NCBI GenBank assembly: GCA_001972305.1
Contig: BDDD01000077.1
Span: forward strand, 560,774-624,773
DNA from: Cephalotus follicularis
Taxonomy: Eukaryota > Streptophyta > Magnoliopsida > Oxalidales > Cephalotaceae
Length of the DNA stretch: 64,000 nt
Direction of reading: 5' to 3'
Below, piece by piece: positions 1 through 9,501 of the stretch (positions are counted from its first letter, which is position 1; every line of letters begins with the position of its first letter). The translations under genes were made by a program, and so were the position numbers. Under the pieces are notes generated by a model that worked only from the letters and a program-made list of their open reading frames with translations, had not been told where the DNA came from and did not search any database.

Positions 1-192
1 GTAGTTGCACTAGGGGGTGATCAGTTGTATCTCCAAACTACATTCATGGCTCTTGATCACCCCCTAGTGAAGAGGGAAGATTACAGTGATCTTCGACATA
101 GTTTGTTTTATGAGGAGAGATCTGTAGATTTCTTGTTACTGGTGGATGGCTTTAAAGCTGGTTTTTTTTTTTATTTAAAAAAAGTACTGTAA
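1..192 (+). CDS. possible 3' end of an unidentified host gene
   Basis: Reading frame 1 is open from the first base to a TAA at 190-192, giving about 63 codons with no start inside the window. The first ~53 codons have a balanced, protein-like composition (for example GGDQLYLQTTFMALDHP, then a stretch rich in acidic and aromatic residues ending near LLLVDGFKAG). The last codons run through a poly-T/poly-A stretch, so the real stop may have been lost or the final codons may be degenerate. I do not recognise the family. It does not look like gag, pol or transposase, which makes it the only candidate for host coding sequence in the window. The alternative is an exon fragment carried by a repeat. 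Confidence 0.35.
   Translation, partial: VVALGGDQLYLQTTFMALDHPLVKREDYSDLRHSLFYEERSVDFLLLVDGFKAGFFFYLKKVL
8..69. repeat. perfect 16-bp inverted repeat with 30-nt loop
   Basis: Bases 8-23 (CACTAGGGGGTGATCA) and 54-69 are exact reverse complements. The arms lie inside the open frame of the edge ORF, so the transcript could form a hairpin. No function is evident. Confidence 0.8.
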
Positions 193-212
193 TTTTTAGT
201 TTTTGTTTTGTA

Positions 213-213
<1 letters not shown>

Positions 214-250
<37 letters not shown>
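214..250. repeat. (ATT)n microsatellite
   Basis: An uninterrupted ATT/TTA run sits just downstream of the edge ORF. A shorter, imperfect ATT run follows near 394-417 and separates the two copies of the adjacent tandem duplication. Confidence 0.9.
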
Positions 251-567
251 AAGTGAGAGGTTTTGGGTTATCTTAATACCTGAGGGAGGTTTTTGTTAGA
301 TGAATTAATACTTCAGGGAGGTTTTTATTGGATCTTAAAACAGAGGGGGAAAAAGTTGTAAAACAATACTTCAGGGAGGTATTTGTAATTATCCATTATT
401 ATTGTTATTATTATTATAAAGTTAGGGGTATTTTGGGTATTTTAATATTTTAGGGAGGTTTTTGTTTGATGAGTTAATACCTCAAGGAGGTTTTTGTAAT
501 ATCTTAAAATAGAGGGAGGAAAAAGTTGTAAAAGAATACCTCAGGGAGGTATTTGTAATTGTTCATA
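249..567. repeat. two-copy ~150-bp tandem duplication with internal GGGAGGT subrepeats
   Basis: About 249-398 and 418-567 are diverged copies of one unit. Each copy holds three occurrences of a short sequence of the type TACCTCAGGGAGGTTTTTGT, and the end of each unit reads AGGGAGGTATTTGTAAT. The copies are separated by an ATT-rich tract. No ORF is present. It may be part of an AT-rich non-autonomous repeat, but no terminal repeats were found. Confidence 0.7.
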
Positions 568-1177
568 ATAATTAAGAACTTCACAATTGTGTCCAATATG
601 GTTAGTGCTTAGTAGATCTTTTTCATAATAATTTATAGAATTTAAAAAATATAATTATATAACTGGGGCATTCATCGTAAGTCATAAAATAATCTCTTTC
701 ATTATAGTTTATTATTGATATATAATAAGTAATACATACATAATTTTTTATTTCTTGTGTGTGATCATTATTACCAATTAATAAAGTACTTGTTGGGTCC
801 ATTTGGTTCAAATCCTGAGCCTTCTGGTCAATTGTCGGGTTAATCTGGCCTAATTCAGTCCCATTACCAAAGTGATACAAATGGTTCATTGGACTAATTA
901 AGGGTATGTGTAGCGGTCTAATCGGTCTAATTTGATTTTTAAAATGATATATATATATTTTTTAATTGAACTAAGTTTATATTCTATTAAATTATACTGC
1001 ATATGTACAATAACATTGTATTCTTGATTGAACTAACTTTATATTCTATTAAATTAGACTGCATATGTACGAGAACATTGTATATATGTAAGCCGTAGGT
1101 TGTAAGTGTATATATTGGATTGTAATTGATATTATATATGTACAGTATTGAACCATATTGTATTCATGGATGACGTT
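568..1177. other. AT-rich intergenic stretch with a 58-bp tandem duplication
   Basis: There is no supported gene. The only structure seen is a direct duplication with period 62: 965-1022 and 1027-1084 share ATTGAACTAA(G/C)TTTATATTC and continue through CATATGTAC to AACATTGTAT. A small minus-strand frame at 623-889 lacks any recognisable domain and is treated as chance. Confidence 0.6.
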
Positions 1178-1340
1178 TGTTGGCCTTTGCCACCCCGACT
1201 AATTGTTTATCACATGTTATTTTGATGATTAACAAACGTATATTACGTGTATGCATAAATTCTTTAAGTTATAAATGCATTTACTCGCTTATCTTGCGTC
1301 CAAAGTTGTGCCAAGGCTGTGTATGCAGGTACAGGCAATT

Positions 1341-1633
1341 CCAGCCGGCTGGAGGAAATTCCAGCCGACTGCAATGAGGTCCAGCCGGCTGCCACCAATT
1401 CCAGCCGACTGCCTTGCTGATTCCAGCCGGCTGTCCAAGATCCAGCCGACTTTTACAGAAGCTTTGCAATTTCTCAAATCAGCCTCATCAGCCGACTGAT
1501 GCAGGGGATCAGCCGACTGCCGTACACTCCAGCCGGCTGCCTACACACTCCAGCCGACTGCCCTCTCCCAACGGCTATATTCAAATAAACGCGCCATTAA
1601 TCCAGACAGCTGCCGTCCAAATCCAGCCAACTG
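1341..1633. repeat. cluster of ~12 CAGCCG(G/A)CTG palindromes
   Basis: About twelve copies of CCAGCCGGCTG, CCAGCCGACTG or close variants occur every 15-30 bp in the upstream part of the solo LTR. The sites are imperfect palindromes with core CCGR, and the spacing is irregular, so this is not a simple tandem repeat. Confidence 0.85.
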
Positions 1634-1686
1634 GTTTTGTTAAAGTCAGTCAAAAATAGATCCGTTGGAGGCTTACCTATTTAAGG
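1567..1686 (+). promoter_or_regulatory. putative LTR promoter: MSA match plus TATA-like box
   Basis: CCCAACGGCTA at 1567-1577 matches the plant mitosis-specific activator consensus YCYAACGGYYA exactly. A reverse-oriented relative (TCCGTTGGA) lies at 1661-1669. CCTATTTAAGG at 1676-1686 is a TATA-like box. The 16-bp string CAACGGCTATATTCAA here also occurs in the hAT promoter near 4556. MYB3R binding of MSA sites is known from cyclin promoters; its use here is inferred. Confidence 0.5.
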
Positions 1687-2232
1687 AAAATTGGAGCTCT
1701 TAGAGGATTGATCAAGCATTCAAGTGCCATATAATCGCAAGTTATCTCAAGCTCAATACTAAGCACTCAAACAATCACAAGAGATCAAATCCAAAGTAAA
1801 TCATACACATTCACAAAGCTTCACTCTTACTTTGTATACACTTATAGCTTTGTGTCAATTGTACTTCATTGTAAAACAAATTCGCAACGAATTTGTAAAC
1901 ACTTAAACTCTTACTTCATTCATACAAGAGAGGTTGTCTCTTGTATTGCTCGGTTGGAGCACATTTGTAACTCGCTTGGTTGAAGCGAAAGTTTGTTGGA
2001 GCTCGGTTGGAGTTCCAAGCCCGGATTGGGGCATACTAGTGAATACTCAAGGGGAGGCCTTGAGGAGTGGACGTAGGCGGTTTGCCGAACCACTATAAAT
2101 CCGTTTGCACCTTCTAAACCCTACACTCTTTACTTTCCGCATTGTGTGTTTGTGCATTTATTTTTAATTGGTAGTATAATTGCTAGATTAATTTTTATAA
2201 GTCTATTCACCCCCCCCTCTAGACTTTCAACA

Positions 2233-2941
2233 GCGTTGATGGTATATTATATTATAGTATTTTTCCCTTTTATGGATGTTTATGGGTTATGGGGGTTCAA
2301 TAGAATCTATGGCGAGTTTATGAGTTTTCCGCCTAGTGAGCCTATATGTAGGCAAGTGACTCTCTTTCCTTCTCATACTATATCCAACTAGTGCTTGTAT
2401 ACATTTCATTGAATATGTATTTAAGCACCATCAAAACACAACACCATATGTACAAGACATCACTCATGTCCAAAGACTACTTGCACTGCTGTAAAACTAG
2501 AATTCTGTCTGACATGTTAGTAAAACTTCATACATATATTCTATTTTCAGTCACCTTCAGTGAACTTGTTAATCAGTCAATGAGCACCCACGTAGTTGTC
2601 ATAGCATCGACCATGCGAGTAAGTTTGATATCAGTCACCATCTGCTTATCAATCTGACAATACGTGCTGGTTTATTCGGATTGATCATGCCTTGAGTGTC
2701 AATCCTATAACCAGGAAGATTCGAAATAAAGTATACCGAGATTCCAATTCTCACATCATGATCTCATCATGAACTTGGTTCTCTAACTTCAGGACATTCA
2801 TTTATTAAATAAACATGTATTAAATTAATGAACTCACAGCCAATGATAAAATATAAACATCTTTATTGAATATATATATCGTTATGTACAAGATAGAGTA
2901 CATACAAACTCGGCACTGGCTTGAAGGACTTTATCTCTAAC
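2233..2941. other. AT-rich non-coding stretch, probably repeat-derived
   Basis: I see no supported gene. From about 2391 to 2941 the sequence has the composition and short A/T-rich runs of an LTR or untranslated retroelement segment, but I could not define terminal repeats. At 2942 it joins abruptly to the broken Gypsy RT reading frame, so this side is either a deletion junction or the edge of an inserted repeat. Confidence 0.4.
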
Positions 2942-3950
2942 AAAAACCTCTATCGAGCAGCTCCAGCAACTGCAATTTCAATTCTTTCAACTCTGGGGGT
3001 ACTATACGATAAGGAGCTCTCGATATCGGTGCTGTCCCTAGCAGCAGATCAATCACAAACTCTATATCCCTCTCTGGAAGGAAGGATGTCAACTCCTTTG
3101 GAAACATGTTTGGATACTTGCAGACAACTGGGACATCCTGTAAACCCGGTACCCATCTATTGCCATCCGTCACATGGGTCAGGTAACCACTGCAACCCTG
3201 TCTCATAAGCCTATCGGCATGAACGGCCGATATCTGCTGTACCGGCTGGTACTCTAAGGTTCCAATAAACTAGAATTGAGACAGCCTTGGCATACTGAAG
3301 GTCATGACCTTCTTGTAACAATCAATTTGGGCATAGTGTGTCACTAAGCAATCCATCCCAAGGATTACATCCAACTCATCCATCAGCAACACTATCAGAT
3401 CAGCCATCAAAACACGATCGGCGATCTCCAGGGCACAAGACGTACACACCCATTCGGAGTAGACAGGTTCTCCTACTGGAGTGCTCACTTCCATAACAAA
3501 AGGTAAAGGCTTGGGTTCTACCTCGATATTGCACATAAAATGTATTACAACATATGAATAAGATGAACCCGGATTTATAAGAGTCCGTGCCATATGCTGG
3601 GACATATGAATGGTACCCCCAATAATTGAAGCTGATCCCGCTATAGCTCTCTGGTCCATAGCATAGACTTTGCCCTGTATTGTAGGTGTTGACTCCATAG
3701 GCTGCTTACCACGATCCCCCCTCACTGTAGAAGGTGAACTGGTACTATGACGACCCTGATACTGCTGTCTAGGACCATTGCCCTACTGATAATCAATACT
3801 CTAGTTCTGCTGAGGACCTCCCTGGGACCGACCCATACCCTAATCGTGCTGATACCTTGGGCCAAACTTGCCATGAGGACAATCCCTAGCCATGTGGTCT
3901 GTAGCTCCACAAATAATGCACTTCCCGGCCTTCCACCAACAATCGTCATA
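2942..3950 (-). pseudogene. Gypsy C zinc knuckle, aspartic protease and RT start (broken)
   Basis: Read from 3950 down, the frame gives a CCHC knuckle (CIICGATDHMARDC) and then a retropepsin-like segment with the weakened active-site context INPGSSYSYV and the later VILGMD motif. About 3206-2942 is the linker into RT, with [18 protein letters not shown]. It is split over several frames with stops. The protein ends at the LLDRGF position where RT normally continues, and unrelated AT-rich sequence follows. The matching upstream gag lies at 14417-15054, across the hAT insertion. Gag-pol polyproteins of this type package and copy the element's RNA; this copy cannot. Confidence 0.85.
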
Positions 3951-3970
3951 GGTATGATTAGGGTTGCAAG
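3951..3970. repeat. hAT left TSD and TIR
   Basis: GGTATGAT (3951-3958) is the target duplication and TAGGGTTGCAAG (3959-3970) the terminal inverted repeat. Beyond 12 bp the ends stay similar in their GC-rich CCGG content without being exact. Confidence 0.93.
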
Positions 3971-4176
3971 TGGGCCGGTTAAAACTGTGAACTGGCCCGG
4001 ACCGGCCCTTCTAGGCCTTGAACCGGCCCGGACCGTGCGCCACATGGCAGGTTCATGGTTAAACCGGTCATTGAACGCGATCCGGTTTAGGGTGGGGGGA
4101 ACCGTTGAGCCGTCCCGGACCGTGATATTGGCATCAACATTGAGGGCTACAACATGAATTGATTCAGGATGATCCT

Positions 4177-4456
4177 CGTCAACGCGCTGTGAATTGTATT
4201 TTTGGCGTCAACTCCAATATGAAGACGTTAACTCCAATATTGAGACGTCAACGCCTAAGGTGCAAAAAACGGACATTAGCTGTGGACGTTAACGCATAAG
4301 GCAAATGGAGTCAACACAAATGACATTCGAGTCAACGCTATTAAAAGGCGTCGACGGGAATGAAGCAAAAATCAGAAAGGAGTCAACGCGAAGAACCGTT
4401 GGAGTTAACGCACAAGGTCATTGACGTCAACGCTAATCGTAAGCGTCGACGTCAAA
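4177..4456. repeat. left GCGTYRACGC palindrome cluster of the hAT
   Basis: About a dozen GTYRAC-cored words occur: CGTCAACGCG, GACGTTAACTCC, GACGTCAACGCC, GACGTTAACGC, GAGTCAACGC, GCGTCGACG and relatives. They lie between the GC-rich left end and the transposase promoter. The central dinucleotide varies among CG, CA, TA and TG, as expected if an ancestral GTCGAC lost its CpG by deamination on either strand. Confidence 0.85.
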
Positions 4457-4470
4457 TCAAACAGACAAAA

Positions 4471-4590
4471 ATAACGGCTAGTTTTTAGTGCAGATTTCAT
4501 TCTTAGCAAATCCAAAACTTTCCTAAAGTGATTCCAACGGCTAGAAGATGATTCCAACGGCTATATTCAATATGAAGGCTATAAATAAAG
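4471..4590 (+). promoter_or_regulatory. hAT transposase promoter: two MSA matches and a TATA box
   Basis: TCCAACGGCTA occurs exactly at 4533-4543 and 4553-4563, both perfect matches to YCYAACGGYYA. A weaker AACGGCTA is at 4473-4480. TATAAATAAA at 4580-4589 is a good TATA box, about 17 bp after the second site and 170 bp before the first ATG (4760). The order (palindrome cluster, MSA, TATA) is the same as in the Copia LTRs at 1178 and 7778. Cell-cycle control is inferred from the motif only. Confidence 0.6.
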
Positions 4591-4759
4591 GTTGAATCGG
4601 TGAAGAACAACAACAACCAACAGCAATCAACATTGAAATCAATTTTTGTCAAAATTATAGAGTTTTATTGTACTACATTGCCTTATAGTGTATTAAGTTT
4701 GATAATTTATCATCTTACTTATTTTTTAATTATTAGTTAAATTACATATTTCAATTATA

Positions 4760-6896
4760 ATGGATTCAACATCAAGAGCAACGAAACAAACAAGGAGGAC
4801 CGAGAAGGTGGGTTCTACATCTACCACCGCGTTCGACTTGGCGGATGTGGAACTTCCTTCTGACGACGACCAAATGGCCCACATGATGCAACAACCTCCT
4901 CCACCTGGTGATAAATTTTTTTGACTTGGATGAAGATACGCCATCGGATGCTGCGATCGGTGGAACATCCCTACAATCCGAGAAGAACGATCTTAACAAA
5001 GGGGGGAAACAAAAATCCGGCATATGGAAGTACATGGAGATTAGAGATGTCGGGAATGGGAAGAAACGAGTCTTTTGCAAGGTATGTAAGACTAAGGATT
5101 ATGCTTATACAAGTGGGGGTGGCACGGGAACTTACAAGAGGCATTTAGTAAAATGCTTGGAACAACATGGTGTTAAAGGTTCGGGCCAAACCCAACTCCA
5201 ATTTAGCCACGTCAGTGGTGATAATAAATTACTTACTTTTAGATTTACCGATGAAAATTATAGAAGAAAATTAGTTTATTATATTATAGGTAATGAATTA
5301 CCATTTTGCCATGTTGACTCAGTTTTTTTCCGTGATCTAGTACATGAAGGACTTAATCCTCAGGCAAAATTATATTCAAGAACTACCTTTAAAAGTGATT
5401 GTCTTATTATTTATGAAGAACACAAGGCTAAATTAATTTCTTCTTTTACAAATATTTCTACTTTTTCTCTCACGTCTGATGTTTGGAGCACAAGCACGAG
5501 AAAAAGTTTTATTTGTATAACTACACATTATATTGACGAAAACTAGTTATTACAAAAAAGAATTATTGCATTTAAAAATTTGGATTTTTCTCACACCGGT
5601 CATAATATAGCTACCTCTATAATAGAAACAACTCGTGAGTTTGGAATTGAGGAAAAAAAAATTTCTATTAGTTTTGATAATGCTACTAATAATGATGCTG
5701 CTGTTAGACAATTAAGAGGTTTTTTTTATCCCATATTAAATGGTAAATTATTTCATGTTAGATGTGTATGTCATATTATTAATTTTATTGTTCAAGATGG
5801 TTTACTTTTTGTTGGAGACAAGTACAAAAAATTACAAGTATTATTACCTTTATAGCCCAATCAGGTGTAAGAAAACAAATATTTAAACAACTTTGTAATG
5901 AATGTGGTTTGAGATATAAAAATTTGGTACATGCTGTGACACATAGGTGGAATTCTACTTATAAAATGTTGTTGCATGCTTATGAATTTAGATTACCAAT
6001 AAATGCATTCATAGGTATGTACATGACTGCATATTCTTCTTATTCTGAAATATCTGATAGAGATTGGACAACTTGTTATGTTATGACCCAATGTTTAGAA
6101 AAATTTAAAGAATTGACTGATCTATTTTTTGGTTCTTATTATATTACTACAAATTTAGTCATTGGTAAATTATGAGAAATTTGTGAAGTTTTTGCTAAAT
6201 ATAGGGTGTAAAATAATTTTATAGATATTTGTAATGTGATGAAAGAAAAATTCCTAAAATATTGGGAAATAATTCCACCTTTATTTTGTTTGGCTGCTAT
6301 AATGGATCATAGAATAAAGTTACAAGGTATGTTATTCATTGCAAACAAATGTCAAATATGCATGAGCAAAGGTAATCCAATACAATTAGATGGTAATGAG
6401 ATTACTCAATTGTTACATGATGCATTTGATACATATGTTAAAAAATATAGTGTTGGAAATGAATATCAAGAAAATGTTAGTAGTAGTGGTAATGATCCTA
6501 TAGATTTTTTTTTTTTATAGAATTGCTTATAGAGTTGGTAGTAGTAGTAGTAGTAGTATGGTTAATACAAATACTGAACTACAACATTACCTTAATACTA
6601 ATATTCAGATCATTAATAAAGAAGATAGAGCGTCCTTAGATCTTTTACAATGGTGGCAAAAACAACATACTTTTTATCCAATTCTTTCTATAATGGCACG
6701 TGATATACTAACAGCTCCTGTGTCCACAGTCGCATCCGAATCTGCTTTTTCTGCAGGTGGTAGGGTTTTAGATGAGAGAAGAGGTCGGTTGAAAGCAGAA
6801 ATAGTGGAGATTTATGTTTGCTTGAAAGATTGGATCGTTCAAGATAGGAGGATTCAAAAAATTATAGACGAAGATAGCAGTAGTAGTGACGAATAA
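4760..6896 (+). pseudogene. hAT transposase (Ac-like), broken
   Basis: Starting at ATG 4760 the protein reads MDSTSRATKQTRR... and then an N-terminal BED-type zinc finger (CKVCKTKDY...GTYKRHLVKC, about 5077-5155). The catalytic body follows (about 5200-6500, including SLTSDVWSTSTRKSF and a TDLFFGSYYIT-like segment). At the end is the C-terminal dimerisation block (YPILSIMARDILTAPVST, then ASESAFSAGGRVLDERR, 6678-6780). Lesions: a frameshift at the T run near 4915, TAG at 5544-5546 where family members have Trp, a frameshift near 5850, and stops near 6173, 6208 and 6518. An intact enzyme would bind the ends and cut and paste the element; this copy cannot. The start was chosen because it follows the TATA box and opens a basic N-terminus. 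Confidence 0.9.
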
Positions 6897-7115
6897 AACT
6901 ACATCGCCAAGAATTCGAGGAAGATGAACAGAAAGATGGACAATAAGCGAGAGGAGTTTCTTGACCTTTTTGATGATCAACACATAAGACAAAAGAGACT
7001 TGAGAAGAAGTTGATTGCCAAAGAAATTATTGAAGCTGTTGATGACATCTCCTTATCTGAAGAAGACGAATCGGAAGAAGAATTGGCTGTTTTTTTATAT
7101 GTACTTAACTTTTGA
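6897..7115 (+). pseudogene. in-frame tail after the transposase stop, shared with the opposite-strand gene
   Basis: The frame continues directly after the transposase TAA. It encodes KMDNKREEFLDLFDDQH, a basic helix (RLEKKLIAKEIIEA) and an acidic Ser/Glu tail (SLSEEDESEEE). The same module ends the minus-strand protein at 12658-13149 (KMDNLRGEFLDLFDDQH, RLEKKMISKGLIEA, SSSEEEESEEEE). The two lie on opposite strands, so the hAT carries an internal inverted pair of about 170 bp. This may be a duplicated C-terminal coding block or a remnant of an older copy of the second gene. Confidence 0.65.
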
Positions 7116-7202
7116 TGTTTTTTTGACGATCAAATATTAAACTGTGATCTTCTTGAATTCAATTGATGTTTTGTTTTTAAAAAGGCTACATATCTTTATT
7201 CG

Positions 7203-7606
7203 CTTTGACGCGTAAGTATGGAGTTGACGCGGATGTCATTTGTGTTGACTCCTTTTACTTTTCGCGTTAACATTCAAGTCACTATCCGCATTATGCTTTC
7301 TTCTGCGTTGACGTCTAAAAATGGCGTTGACGTTTTAATCATAAGTGTTGACGCTAAAAATGCTTAACGTTAACATCCAAAGCTACTGTCCGAAATTGCA
7401 CCTTTTGGCGTTGACGTTTTCCTTAAGGCATTGACGTTTCACCTTTTTGCGTTGACGTCTTGCTTAAGGCGTTGGCGCGGATAATGAAATTCCCAGCAGG
7501 TCGACGTCAATCATTAAAGGCGTTGACGAAGATCGTTTTCCAAAGCACAGAAACTGATACTCAAGCCCAGAACGTTGACGCCTAAGATATAGTCGTTGAC
7601 GCCAAT
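7203..7606. repeat. internal GCGTTGACG palindrome cluster of the hAT
   Basis: About fourteen GTYRAC-cored words occur, mostly in the GCGTTGACG orientation, including GGCGTTGACG, GCGTTGACGTC, TCGACGTCAA and CGTTGACGCC. The cluster follows the transposase tail and resembles a third end-like region inside the element. Confidence 0.85.
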
Positions 7607-7772
7607 AAGACAGAATGCACATTTAGCTTGTTTTCACTTGCAATTTTTTCTGTCAAACATAACTCTACTCCTTTCAAACATAAGCATAACCTTTCAACCC
7701 CAACTCTACCCCTTTCAAACATAACCTTTCAAACATTTGATGCACATATGATATCAATTTATACCATCTTGA
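7607..7772. other. hAT spacer, AT-rich, no gene
   Basis: The spacer contains repeated TTTCAAACATAA-type words that continue across the nested Copia at 12280-12480 (CTGTCAAACATTTGATGCATAA). This supports the view that the two flanks were one sequence before the Copia inserted. Confidence 0.6.
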
Positions 7773-8314
7773 TATTCTGAAATGACTATATGACAACCTT
7801 TAATTACTAAAACAATTTGTTTGCAGAATTAACAAATTTAAACTATGAATATAAACAAGCACACAAAAACAATCAAAAATTAATAAGTAAAGAGATAAGA
7901 GTTAGAGAGGGTGCAAACGAATTTATAGTGGTTGGCAAATCCGTGCCTACGTCCACTTTCTCAAGAACCCCTTAAGTTTCCACTAAGTACCACTAGCAAC
8001 CTTTGATTTTCGGCTTACGGGTGCAAATCAAAGCAAACCACCTTACACTTGATTTTGGGTTCCGGGTGAAAATCAATCAAACACCTTACAAGGGTTTCAC
8101 TCCCTCTTTTACAATGAATGATAAAAATGGTTGGGTTGTGTTTACAAATAACCTCTTAAAGGTTGGATATGAAAGTGTAAACTAGTTACAAGCTTTGGAT
8201 ATGAAAGTGTTTAGCAAAAGCTTGATGTTCTTCTCTTTGTAAATGTGCAAGTTGAGATATTGAGATTGGATGTTCAAATGTTGTTCCCTTGGTTCTTTTA
8301 ATCTTGTTTCTTGG

Positions 8315-8372
8315 CCTCTATTTATAACTTCATTTAGATTCTAGCCGTTGGTGAAGAAATAGAGCCGTTGGA
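8315..8372 (-). promoter_or_regulatory. Copia A LTR promoter: MSA-like pair and TATA box
   Basis: On the minus strand TCCAACGGCTC (8372-8362) and ACCAACGGCTA (8352-8342) each differ from YCYAACGGYYA at one position. GTTATAAATAGAGG (8328-8315) is the TATA box, about 15 bp further on. The palindrome cluster lies just upstream (8705-8428). The 5' LTR has the same layout at about 11772-11830, with one site mutated (AGCCATTGG). Confidence 0.55.
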
Positions 8373-8427
8373 GAAGTCTTGGAAATTGTTGCATAAAATT
8401 TGGCTTTTTAAAACAAGTTTTGTCATT

Positions 8428-8705
8428 GTATCAGCCGACCAAAGCGTCGACGGTATTGCCTAAAGCGTCGGCGCTTAGGTTACCGTTGGGAGTTAAATTT
8501 GAATTTACTCGTTTGGACGCTGGCGCTTTAATCTGGGAGTCGACCATCCGCATAAAGCGCTGACGCTTTGATCCTAAGCGTCGCCGCTTTGAGTCCTTCA
8601 ACTCATTTTGCGCTTCACTGGTTTTGACGGCAGACTTGCGCTTCTCAGGCGTTGACTTTTTGTCACAAAGCGCTGACGCTTTGAGCGTGACCGTCGGCGC
8701 TTTGC
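8428..8705. repeat. AAGCGTCGACGCTT palindrome cluster, 3' LTR of A
   Basis: About ten copies of AAAGCGTCGACG, AAGCGTCGGCGCTT, AAAGCGCTGACGCTTTG and variants occur. The matching cluster in the 5' LTR is at 11889-12164, where several CpGs have become TpG or CpA (for example AAAGCATTGGCGC). Confidence 0.85.
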
Positions 8706-8832
8706 TCTGTTTCTGCACTTTTTTATTTTACTTATCTTTTTACTTGCACAGAAAGTAGCAAAGTTAAATGAAAATTTGTAATCATTAAAACTTAGGATTG
8801 AGACTAAAAGTCAACAATCTCCCCCTTTTTGA

Positions 8833-9501
8833 TGATTACAAAAATTTGCTACATTAAGGAAAAATTTATTCCAATTGAAGACAAAAAAGAAATTTTCTTT
8901 ATATACCAAGTCAAAGATTTTCTTTAGATACCAAGACAAAAATTTCTTTAGATATCAACTTAACAATTCTAGATAAACTCCCCCTTAATATAACATCTAA
9001 TTTTCATTTTTCAAAGAGAAGATTTATGCAAATAATTTTATCTAGCTCCCCCTTTTCCCATGAATTCCTCCTTCACACACTCTTCATTTAATAGCACATT
9101 TCATATATGTCTCCCCCTAAGCATAAGCTATCAATTTTTTCTTAAGCTTAAGCATTCTCCCCCTTTTTGTTAGCATCAAAAAGATAATACCTAAGAATTT
9201 GATACCAAATAAACAATTTTAAAGGGATACTACTTGAATTAAAACAATATCAATTGAAATAAAATCCATTTAAAGTTTAAAATAAAAAAAAATTGAGAGA
9301 TACCAAATGTTGGATAAAATGGTACTAATACCAATTGTTGAAGCAATATTTAAGATTTTGAAAGATACCAATTAAAAATTAAAGATCAAAAACAAAAAGA
9401 GCATTATTATAATGATACCTCCCCATTAAATAAAGCTTTCTCCCCAAGTTATGTACTTGAACATATTGAGCTTGACTTCAAGTACACCTACAAAACAAAG
9501 T
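8833..9501. other. Copia A internal non-coding remnant
   Basis: This AT-rich sequence lies between the gag stop and the polypurine tract, with several isolated CTCCCCCTT runs (for example 8980, 9050, 9110, 9160). No protease, integrase or RT motif is seen in any frame. The pol region has been deleted or replaced here. Confidence 0.65.

Larger units (their letters stand above)
1178..2232 (+). mobile_element. Copia-type solo LTR (L)
   Basis: The sequence begins TGTTGGCC and ends CTTTCAACA, giving TG...CA termini and about 1055 bp, close to the 1039-1041 bp LTRs of the Copia element at 7778-12274. The flanks are ACGTT (1173-1177) and GCGTT (2233-2237), a target duplication with one mismatch. 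Inside, in order, are a cluster of CAGCCGRCTG palindromes, a match to the MSA promoter element, a TATA-like box, and near the 3' end the module GTGGACGTAGGC...GCCGAACCACTATA shared with two other Copia LTRs here. No internal region or second LTR is adjacent, so a solo LTR is the simplest reading. The left end was chosen from the dinucleotide and the near-duplication. Confidence 0.65.
7778..8816 (-). repeat. 3' LTR of Copia A
   Basis: It is near-identical to 11234-12274, with scattered substitutions. It contains the palindrome cluster (8428-8705), MSA-like sites, the TATA box, and the U5 module GTGCAAACGAATTTATAGTGG...GCCTACGTCCAC (about 7910-7956). Confidence 0.95.

Noticed and set aside
1341..1633. 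Regularly repeated short motifs resembling a CRISPR array
   Set aside because: The words are 10-12 bp imperfect palindromes with irregular spacing and variant cores inside a plant LTR. There are no constant 23-47 bp repeats, no spacers and no cas genes.
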